This document shows, piece by piece, positions 43,025 to 49,226 of a stretch of 49,226 nucleotides of DNA (positions are counted from its first letter, which is position 1; each line of letters starts with the position of its first letter). Source of the DNA: Flammeovirga aprica JL-4. GTDB taxonomy: Bacteria > Bacteroidota > Bacteroidia > Cytophagales > Flammeovirgaceae. The position numbers were made by a program, and so were the translations under genes. The stretch is from assembly GCF_012844305.1 (NCBI RefSeq), contig NZ_JABANE010000069.1:1-49226 (forward strand), in the 5' to 3' direction. The notes beneath the pieces are model-generated. The model ran no database searches and was not told the DNA's origin. It saw only the letters and a list, made by a program, of their open reading frames with translations.

Positions 43025-46000
43025 ATGAATTTTTATCTACAAGAATTAAAACCTCTTATCAAAGGAGTGCTAACGTTACTTGTGCTGACCACTTCTTTAA
43101 TAACACAAGCGCAAGATAAAAACTTAGTGATTGAAGCTGTTCTTCATGATGCTAAACAAGCATCAGGTTTAGTTCCTTTTAAAGGGCCACATGATACCGC
43201 TTCTACTAAAGGAAAGGGAGCTTGGAAAATCAATAAAAAAGAAGGACACGCTATGTCATCCCTTTATTTTGATGTTAATGAAAAACATTATAACCTTAAA
43301 GGTCAAACTCTAACAATTACCTTAGAGTACCTTTCAAAGGGACCTGGATACATTCAGTTTAAATATGATAGTTATGATCAAAATGTAAAAACAAAAAATG
43401 CTGAAAGTGGTGCTTGGAAGTTAGGTAAACAAATCAATCTTGAAAAACACAATAAGTGGATCACTGAGACTTTTACCATTAATGATGCTCGCTTTAGTAA
43501 AAAATGTAATAAACACGATATTGCCATAATGGTGGGGTCTGATGATCCTATCTATATACACTCCTTGAAAATATCACGTGACCCAAGTTCAGGTCCAAAA
43601 ATAATTCAGTCGGTTAGTGCTACTTTAGGGCAAAACCCAAAGTTTGATCATATAGAAGCTATTAAAGGGAATGGTGAAACAGCCACAGAACCTATAAATA
43701 TTGATGGAAAAGAGGCTTGGAATATTAAATCGAAAGCCAATAACCGTGTAAAAATGATCTACTTTGATGTGAAATCTAAAGATTTTGTGGAAAGTGGTGA
43801 TACTAAAATATATGCTTATTTAGAATACTTGGATAAGGGAAATGGCAATGTGGTAATCACATATGACAGTAAAGATCAGAATGTGAGAGTGAATCCTAAA
43901 GCTAAACCTGGAGCATTTAAAAAAGCAATTGGTTTTCCTCTCTCTAATTCCGGACAATGGAAAAAAGTCTATTTTGAAATTGATGATGCTCGGTTCCAGA
44001 AAAATTGTAACGGACATGATATCAGAATCAATTTCAACTCTAGTGATAAAGCAATCCTGCATAGCATTAAATTCGCTAAAAGTAAAGAAGCTTTAAATAA
44101 GGACGATAATACATCTTTAAATACAAATCAGTCTATTACGGCAACTCTTGGCAAAAAGGCGGTTTTTAATGAGCTTTACGCAGTAAAAACGAATAAAGAG
44201 ACAGAGACAGCGCCTATTGAAATCAATGGAAAAGAAGCTTGGAACGTAACATCAAAAGCGAATAATAAAGTAAAGATGATCTACTTTGATGTAAAATCGA
44301 AGGCATACATTAATACTAATGATAAAATCTTTGCTTATTTAGAATACCTAGATAAAGGAATTGGTAATGCTGTGATTACTTATGACAGTAAAGATGAAAG
44401 TGTAAAGGTAAATCCTAAAGCCAAGCCAGGTGCCTGGAAAAAGGCAATTGGTTTTAAATTGTCAAATACTGGAACCTGGAAAAAAGTCTATTTTGAAATT
44501 GATGATGCTCGATTCCAAAAAAACTGTAACGCTCATGACATCAGAATCAATTTCAATTCTGATGATCAAGCCATTGTCCGCCAATTAAAATTTGCAAAAG
44601 ACAAAGCCGCTCTAGATTTTGTGGACCCTTCTACTCATCCTATTATACTTTCTGCACAACTTGGAAAAAAGCCTATATTCCATCAACTAATTGCAGTAAA
44701 AACAACTAAAGAAACGGAAGCAGAACCTATTACAATTAATAATACAGAAGCTTGGAATGTAAAGTCAAAAGCTAATAACAAGGTGAAAATGATCTATTTT
44801 GATGTGAAGTCAAATGAAATTGTAACCGGTGCTTCTAAAATTTATGCTTTTATAGAATACTTAGACAAGGGTACAGGTAATGTTGTTGTCACTTATGATA
44901 GTAAAGATGAAAATGTACAGGTAAATCCTAAAGCTAAGCCAGGTGCTTGGAAAAAAGCAATTGGTTTTAAACTTACTAACTCTGGTGAATGGAAGAAAAC
45001 TTACTTTGAGATGGAAAATGCTCGATTCCAGAAAAATTGTAATGGCCATGATTTAAGAATCAACTTCAATTCCAATGATCAAGCAATCATCAAAACACTC
45101 AAGTTTGCTAATTCTAAAGAAGGTTTAGAGAAAGAAGTTGCTGTCAATGTTAGTGCAAAAGTGAAGAAGCCTGCTGTAAAAATGAATACAAAACACAGCA
45201 AAACGTTTACTATGTCTACTGCTGACATGAAGGTTTATACAGGATATCAAGGCTGGTTCAATGCTCCGGGTGATGGCTCAGGGTTACATTGGAAACACTA
45301 TCAGAAAAACTTCCGCAAAAAAGAACCTCTATCTGAGGAGAACATTAGAGTGGATGCTTGGCCAGACTTAAGTGAGTTCCCTAAATCAGCAAAATATAAT
45401 ACCCCTTTCAAACACAAAGACGGCTCCACTGCTCAATTATTCTCTTCGGCTGATCCTGTCACACAAGACATTCATTTCCGATGGATGAAAGAATACAATA
45501 TTGACGCCGCATTTGTACAGCGTTTTGTGGTTTCTGCGTCCTCTCCTCAAATCAATAAAAACTTGAATAAAGTACTGGTCAATAGTCTTGAGGCGGCTAA
45601 GAAACATAAAAGAGGAGTGGCAATTATGTATGACCTATCAGGTATGCAGGGAGATGAAGGTGTGGCCTCTTTTATAAAAGATTGGAAAGAATTGGTAGAT
45701 AATATAAAACTGACCACAAAATATAAGGATGTTTATTTATCCACTAATGGAAAACCATTAGTAGCCGTATGGGGTGTAGGTTTTGATCCTCAAAAGAAAA
45801 GAAGAAAATACTATTTAGAGCATTGCGAAAAGATCATTGATTTTCTTCAAAACGATCCTATTTATGGTGGATGTGCTGTGTTATTGGGTGTGCCTACCCG
45901 ATGGAGAGAAGGAGGCGGTGATGCCACAAGTGAAGCATTATTTCATGAATTGGTAAAAAGAAGTGACATTGTTTTACCTTGGTATACTGGTAGAGTGAAG

Positions 46001-46411
46001 AATGGAAAGTATGATCAGTTTTACCCTCTGGTAGAGAAAGATGTAGAATGGTGCAAGAACGAAAAACTAGGTTTTATGCCTGTTTTATTCCCTGGCTTTA
46101 GCTGGTATAATATGAATCGTGATTCGAAATTCAATCAGACACCAAGGGAACAAGGCCAATTCTTCTGGCAACAATTACATGGAGCGGCCAAAGCGGGTGC
46201 TGATATGGTTTACATAGGCATGTTTGATGAGATTGATGAGGCTACTTGTTTCTTTAAAATCACAAATGATATCCCTGTTGGGTTAAAAATGATAGATAAT
46301 GAAGGAATGCCCTCTGACCACTATTTATGGTTGATCAAAGAAGGAAGAAAGATGTTGGATAACTCTGCCGAACTAAAGGAAAAAATGCCAGTACGTAAAG
46401 TCTCAAATTAA
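43025..46411 (+). CDS. GH71/99-like glycoside hydrolase with four N-terminal beta-sandwich repeats
   Basis: 1128 residues, signal peptide ending near ...SLITQAQ (residue 30). Four homologous domains of about 165-170 residues follow (about 33-190, 195-365, 370-535, 540-710). Each contains versions of EAWNVKSKANNKVKMIYFDV, LEYLDKGIGNAVITYDSKD and KKVYFEIDDARFQKNCN; the first is the most diverged. They look like carbohydrate-binding modules. The catalytic part (about 736-1128) opens with YTGYQGWFNAPGDGSG and keeps DAAFVQRFVV, AIMYDLSGM, KPLVAVWGVGF, LGVPTRWREGG, FPGFSWYNMN and FDEIDEATCFFK (from about residue 1066, ExxE pair retained). It is a paralogue of 11203-12477. An upstream ATG at 43017 runs into a stop, so this start is used. 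Confidence 0.86.
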   Translation: MNFYLQELKPLIKGVLTLLVLTTSLITQAQDKNLVIEAVLHDAKQASGLVPFKGPHDTASTKGKGAWKINKKEGHAMSSLYFDVNEKHYNLKGQTLTITLEYLSKGPGYIQFKYDSYDQNVKTKNAESGAWKLGKQINLEKHNKWITETFTINDARFSKKCNKHDIAIMVGSDDPIYIHSLKISRDPSSGPKIIQSVSATLGQNPKFDHIEAIKGNGETATEPINIDGKEAWNIKSKANNRVKMIYFDVKSKDFVESGDTKIYAYLEYLDKGNGNVVITYDSKDQNVRVNPKAKPGAFKKAIGFPLSNSGQWKKVYFEIDDARFQKNCNGHDIRINFNSSDKAILHSIKFAKSKEALNKDDNTSLNTNQSITATLGKKAVFNELYAVKTNKETETAPIEINGKEAWNVTSKANNKVKMIYFDVKSKAYINTNDKIFAYLEYLDKGIGNAVITYDSKDESVKVNPKAKPGAWKKAIGFKLSNTGTWKKVYFEIDDARFQKNCNAHDIRINFNSDDQAIVRQLKFAKDKAALDFVDPSTHPIILSAQLGKKPIFHQLIAVKTTKETEAEPITINNTEAWNVKSKANNKVKMIYFDVKSNEIVTGASKIYAFIEYLDKGTGNVVVTYDSKDENVQVNPKAKPGAWKKAIGFKLTNSGEWKKTYFEMENARFQKNCNGHDLRINFNSNDQAIIKTLKFANSKEGLEKEVAVNVSAKVKKPAVKMNTKHSKTFTMSTADMKVYTGYQGWFNAPGDGSGLHWKHYQKNFRKKEPLSEENIRVDAWPDLSEFPKSAKYNTPFKHKDGSTAQLFSSADPVTQDIHFRWMKEYNIDAAFVQRFVVSASSPQINKNLNKVLVNSLEAAKKHKRGVAIMYDLSGMQGDEGVASFIKDWKELVDNIKLTTKYKDVYLSTNGKPLVAVWGVGFDPQKKRRKYYLEHCEKIIDFLQNDPIYGGCAVLLGVPTRWREGGGDATSEALFHELVKRSDIVLPWYTGRVKNGKYDQFYPLVEKDVEWCKNEKLGFMPVLFPGFSWYNMNRDSKFNQTPREQGQFFWQQLHGAAKAGADMVYIGMFDEIDEATCFFKITNDIPVGLKMIDNEGMPSDHYLWLIKEGRKMLDNSAELKEKMPVRKVSN

Positions 46412-46440
46412 GCAATTACTTTTAGGAAGAAGGAAAAAGG

Positions 46441-46474
46441 AAGGTAGTTCGTGCTGATGAGTATGAACTACCTT
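46441..46474 (+). terminator. Terminator after the 1128-residue GH gene
   Basis: AAGGTAGTTC (46441-46450) and GAACTACCTT (46465-46474) form a perfect 10-bp stem 29 bp after the stop, followed by a T-rich stretch (TACTTTTGG). It marks the right end of the PUL. Confidence 0.72.
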
Positions 46475-46539
46475 TACTTTTGGATAATATTCAAACTCTT
46501 GACTTATCTAATTTTTTGAAGCTTTTGCTGTTTTTTTGA

Positions 46540-46696
46540 GAATTACACTCTTGTTTTGTAATACAGTAATATATATCTTGTAGTGATCTTTCAACAATCT
46601 AATAGCAAACTAATTTTTTGATCGGAGTTGGAAGGATTTTTTACTTAGGGATAAACGCCATTGTTGTTTATCTAATGTTATGGACAATTAAAGCAA
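46540..46696 (+). repeat. Boundary repeat, copy A, in front of the DUF4304 gene
   Basis: About 155 bp shared with 48455-48635. The best-conserved parts are CTTGTTTTGTAATACA, CTTTCAACAATCTAATAG and ATTTTTTGAT. They are followed by GGGATAAACGCCATTGTTG and TTTATCTAATGTTA, in which ATAAAC and GTTTAT form a short hairpin. The ATG follows about 17 bp after the conserved TAATGTTA. Confidence 0.7.
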
Positions 46697-47380
46697 ATGA
46701 ATACCAGTGAATTCAAAAAACTAATAAGAAAACATTATTCACCTAAAATTAGAGAATTAGGGTGGAAAGGTTCAGGTTTTCATTATCGAAAAGTAGAGGA
46801 TAATCATGTAGTGAAAATCTTCGGAATTCAAGGTAGTTGGTATGGAGGTTCTATTTGTTGTGAAACAGCAATTCATTTCGACTTTATACCAGATCTTTCC
46901 GGTAAACTATACAACAAAACTACTTATGCTAGTTGTTTAATAAGAGAAAGATTATCTCCTAAAGGAGTTGGTGATTACCATTGGGACCTTAAAGAAAATG
47001 AAGAAGAAAATATAAAATCAATTAATGAAATTTGGGAAACCTTTTCAAATCAAGGTCAAAAGTTTTATAATGATTTTGAGAATTTCCCTGAACCATTTCT
47101 ATCGATTCAACCTAATGATTTTAATCAAAGATATTGGTTTGGTTTTGGCAAGAAAAAAAGAGTGAAAATTTTAAATAAATATCACATATTTAATGAAATT
47201 CATTTTATATGGCTTTTAAAAGAAATAAATCTTTTTTTTGGGAATATCAGTAAAGCAAGGGAGTTTTCAGAGTTAGGAATTGAGATCGTAAATGAAGATG
47301 CTATCAAACAACGTCAGCGAGTAAGAGGTACATTTGATCAATCCTACTTTGACTCTAATATTGAAATGTTTAAGATATAA
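46697..47380 (+). CDS. DUF4304-like protein
   Basis: 227 residues, no signal peptide or membrane helix. The N-terminus (FKKLIRKHYSPKIRELGWKGSGFHYRK, here read as two parts) and the following KIFGIQGSWYGG ... FDFIPDL resemble DUF4304 proteins, small cytoplasmic proteins of unknown function often found near toxin-immunity or cassette loci. Lower GC than the PUL genes. It sits directly after boundary repeat copy A and has no functional link to the PUL. Confidence 0.65.
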   Translation: MNTSEFKKLIRKHYSPKIRELGWKGSGFHYRKVEDNHVVKIFGIQGSWYGGSICCETAIHFDFIPDLSGKLYNKTTYASCLIRERLSPKGVGDYHWDLKENEEENIKSINEIWETFSNQGQKFYNDFENFPEPFLSIQPNDFNQRYWFGFGKKKRVKILNKYHIFNEIHFIWLLKEINLFFGNISKAREFSELGIEIVNEDAIKQRQRVRGTFDQSYFDSNIEMFKI

Positions 47381-47468
47381 AAAGTCCATAATAACAGTAG
47401 CTAATCTCCATCCACAGGTCGACACGCCCGCTGGTCGTAGTTTAGTCATTACGTTACCATTCATAAAA

Positions 47469-48233
47469 ATGCATATTATTAAATTAAGAATTACAGGTGC
47501 AAAGGTAAAAGGAGAGTCATTTATAGATGAAACTTCGTATTATTTGAGCATACTCTTTAGAAGCAAACAAATTATTAATGAAGAATGGCAGTTTGAACCA
47601 ATTTCCAATGGAGTTCAAATTAATTTATTTTGTCCTGAAAAAGATTCATATACTTCAGAATATTCTACGAAGTATGCCATAAGGCAAAAGCAGAAAATAA
47701 AAAATGAGTTTGAATGCAATTTTGATTACAAATATGTTGGTTTAGACCCAGAATTTGGAGAATTAATTATTCCAGAAGTTTCTGAGTTTTATATTTTGAA
47801 GTTTGGAAGGATTTCTCCTTTAGTAGATGGGAAAAGTTTTGAACAAATTCCTCTTTATAAAATCCCTTACACAAGTGAAGAATCAGAAAATTATGAAGAT
47901 CTTACATGTTGGGAAAATAAATATGAGCATATTAGAGGAATCTGGCTATATAGTTATGGTAATGATAGATGGTCTTTGCAACAACTACATAATCATAATA
48001 GCGAATTAAATATAGAAGGTACTAATTGTTGTCAAACCATCGAAAAACTTACTAAAATACCAACTTATAATTTTCTATTTAATTATAGAGCTTGGGGGCA
48101 GAAAAAAGATAAGGAGCGTAAATGTCCAAATTGTGGAGGAGACTGGTTTATAGAAGGTTCAACATTTAATGATTTTTACTCATTTAAGTGTGATAATTGT
48201 AGATTAATTTCTGAACTTTCATCAAACAAATAA
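47469..48233 (+). CDS. DUF2310-type zinc-ribbon protein
   Basis: 254 residues from the ATG at 47469. An earlier in-frame ATG at 47334 overlaps the upstream gene and adds non-homologous-looking sequence, so MHIIKLRITGAK is preferred. The body matches the DUF2310 pattern: FVPISNG-like strand, CPEKDSYT, LDPEFGELIIPEVSEFYILK, CWENKYEHIRGIWLY and QLHNHNSELN. The C-terminal zinc ribbon is CPNCGGDW ... FKCDNCRLISELSS, with two CxxC pairs. Annotated in its family as possibly nucleic-acid binding; no experimental function is known to me. The 88-bp gap before it has an imperfect hairpin (CGACACGCCCGCTGGTCG). Confidence 0.72.
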   Translation: MHIIKLRITGAKVKGESFIDETSYYLSILFRSKQIINEEWQFEPISNGVQINLFCPEKDSYTSEYSTKYAIRQKQKIKNEFECNFDYKYVGLDPEFGELIIPEVSEFYILKFGRISPLVDGKSFEQIPLYKIPYTSEESENYEDLTCWENKYEHIRGIWLYSYGNDRWSLQQLHNHNSELNIEGTNCCQTIEKLTKIPTYNFLFNYRAWGQKKDKERKCPNCGGDWFIEGSTFNDFYSFKCDNCRLISELSSNK

Positions 48234-48249
48234 CAACGATATGGTAATA

Positions 48250-48300
48250 ATTAGGGCTTAGTTTGGTCTTCAGACCCAAAAATTAATCCCTATTTGAACA
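48250..48300 (+). repeat. Imperfect hairpin after the zinc-ribbon gene
   Basis: ATTAGGG (about 48258) pairs with CCCTATT (about 48289) around an inner GGTC-TTCA-GACC stem (48269-48280). It lies 20-60 bp after the stop, where a cassette recombination site or terminator would be expected. No T-run. Confidence 0.4.
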
Positions 48301-48454
48301 ACGGTGATGAGTTCAACAATAAATTCAGTATGGAACTTAGGGCAAACTTTTCATTGATTTGAAAGTTTTTTTTGTGACATAATTTTCAATCCTATTTAAA
48401 ATTCTCTTCTCCAGTACTTTTTAACTAAAACATATTTGCTATTTGCTTAAAAAT

Positions 48455-48635
48455 CCATTCTTGTTTTGTAATACATAAATATGTAAATTCAAATCTTCTT
48501 TCAACAATCTAATAGTAAACTTATTTTTTGATTGGCAGTTGAGAGTCCTTTTTACTAATGTATATATACCATATGGCGTATATCCGTAAATTTTGAGGGA
48601 TAAACGCTATTGTGTTTATATAATGTTAGCCAAAA
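48455..48635 (+). repeat. Boundary repeat, copy B, in front of the last lipoprotein gene
   Basis: Same element as 46540-46696 with CTTGTTTTGTAATACA, CTTTCAACAATCTAATAG, ATTTTTTGAT, and GGGATAAACGCTATTGTG leading to TTTATATAATGTTA. It carries an extra insert of about 40 bp with its own hairpin (ATATACCATATGGCGTATAT). The two copies bracket the DUF4304 and DUF2310 genes. Confidence 0.7.
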
Positions 48636-48645
48636 TATTTCATTA

Positions 48646-49134
48646 GTGCTTAATAAATTAATAATTATCATTCCAATTGAATTAAAAAAAATATTGATAC
48701 TCTTTTTTCAGCTATTATTATTACTTAGCTGTAAACAAGAAAAAATTAAAGCTAACGTATTTTTCTTTGAAAATTTTACAAGTAACTACTTTGAAAAAAT
48801 GCATCATGAGGAATTAATTACATATAGTTTAAGTTTTACTCCTTTAAAAGATACATTATATGTTACATTTGAAAATTCTACTTCAACGAAAAAAATGACA
48901 GAAATTTATGAAAAAGTATTAAATATAAAATCTAATAATGATATATTTTATGAGTCAATAAATGATGATTTAGATAATAATAATATTCTAAATCTTAAAG
49001 ATGATAAAGAAATAAACTTCATTTATTATAAATCATTTAGATTATTATGTCTTTACAAAGAAATTGGTGAAGATACAATCATAAGACAAAAAGAGATAAT
49101 AGATCAGTTACAAACAATAAATAAACATAAGTAA
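48646..49134 (+). CDS. Small lipoprotein, hypothetical
   Basis: About 150-160 residues. There is no ATG in a good position; GTG at 48646 is chosen tentatively (a TTG at 48610 lies inside the boundary repeat). The signal sequence KKILILFFQLLLLLSCKQEK is a clear lipobox, so it is membrane-anchored. The mature part is Asn/Lys/Ile-rich (DDDLDNNNILNL-like), with no family recognised. It follows boundary repeat copy B and is cut off from anything downstream by a group II intron about 20 bp after its stop. Confidence 0.5.
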   Translation: MLNKLIIIIPIELKKILILFFQLLLLLSCKQEKIKANVFFFENFTSNYFEKMHHEELITYSLSFTPLKDTLYVTFENSTSTKKMTEIYEKVLNIKSNNDIFYESINDDLDNNNILNLKDDKEINFIYYKSFRLLCLYKEIGEDTIIRQKEIIDQLQTINKHK

Positions 49135-49156
49135 TAAAATAAACATACTTTGGCTA

Positions 49157-49226
49157 GTCGAGTAAGCTAGGGGAATCTCACCCCTAACTTCTCACAGAAC
49201 CGTACGTGAACCTCTCAATTCATACG
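49157..49226 (-). mobile_element. 3' end of a group II intron (domains V and VI), runs off the window
   Basis: On the minus strand the window edge starts inside domain V: CGTAT, then the GAATT-GAGA-GGTTC tetraloop hairpin, a two-base AC bulge, and GTACGGTTC. That is the canonical 34-nt domain V lacking only its first four bases. Domain VI follows: GAGAAGTTAGGGG, loop, CCCCTAGCTT, an unpaired A (position 49163) and CTC. The bulged A is the expected branch point, and the 3' splice site should be near 49157 (ending CGAC). The reverse transcriptase gene, if present, lies beyond the right edge. The length and 9+5 bp stems fit the common non-IIC classes. Confidence 0.85.

Noticed and set aside
47334..47468. 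Earlier start for the DUF2310-type gene
   Set aside because: It overlaps the preceding gene by 47 bp and crosses an imperfect hairpin. The DUF2310-like sequence begins at the later ATG.
46540..49156. Classical integron attC sites between the right-hand genes
   Set aside because: Short hairpins precede or follow the genes, but the GTTRRRY/RYYYAAC core pair is not present and no integrase is in the window. It is reported only as cassette-like.

Overview
The window is a low-GC stretch of a Bacteroidota chromosome, most likely a marine polysaccharide degrader of the Cytophagia/Flammeovirga type. The evidence is a SusC/SusD pair, many lipobox and signal-peptide proteins, two giant proteins with C-terminal type IX secretion (T9SS) sorting domains, TAnnTTTG-type -7 promoter elements and several sulfatases. 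The species is inferred only from gene style.

Layout. 1-5.4 kb: a lipoprotein, a sulfatase, and a translationally coupled pair (flavinylated/4Fe-4S membrane protein plus exported flavin-reductase-like protein). 5.4-6.27 kb: a decayed sulfatase pseudogene and a cluster of palindromic repeats. 6.27-9.2 kb: a two-sulfatase operon. 9.3-10.6 kb: an Rpn-type PD-(D/E)XK protein and a small membrane protein. 11.2-16.2 kb: a GH71/99-like enzyme divergent from a sulfatase, then a second GH71/99-fold protein. 16.3-29.8 kb: a 2501-residue beta-helix/FN3 protein and an 1895-residue LamG/cytochrome c protein, both with T9SS tails. 30.2-30.8 kb: a truncated GH43. 31.4-34.0 kb: a membrane-spanning SARP-like regulator. 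34.4-42.7 kb: the operon susC-susD-GH99-like-GH92. 43.0-46.4 kb: an 1128-residue protein with four beta-sandwich repeats and a GH71/99-like catalytic domain. 46.7-49.1 kb: three small unrelated genes separated by a shared boundary repeat, ending in the 3' end (domains V and VI) of a group II intron that runs off the right edge.

How it fits together. GH92 (alpha-mannosidase), several GH99/GH71-fold proteins and four intact sulfatases point to a polysaccharide utilization locus (PUL) for a sulfated, alpha-linked, probably mannose-rich glycan. The substrate is inferred.

The main discovery candidate is regulatory. Eight transcription units are preceded by tandem heptamers close to ATTARNN, repeated every 11 bp. 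In six of the eight the last heptamer lies exactly 8 bp before a -7 box. That is the operator layout known for actinobacterial SARP regulators (heptamers with 4-bp spacers, 8 bp from the -10). The only DNA-binding regulator in the window (31365-33998) carries a SARP-like winged helix plus BTAD domain on the cytoplasmic side of a single membrane helix, with a LamG-like and kelch-like sensor outside. I propose a one-component, membrane-bound SARP system controlling this PUL. No hybrid two-component regulator, SusR-like protein or ECF sigma/anti-sigma pair is present in the window.
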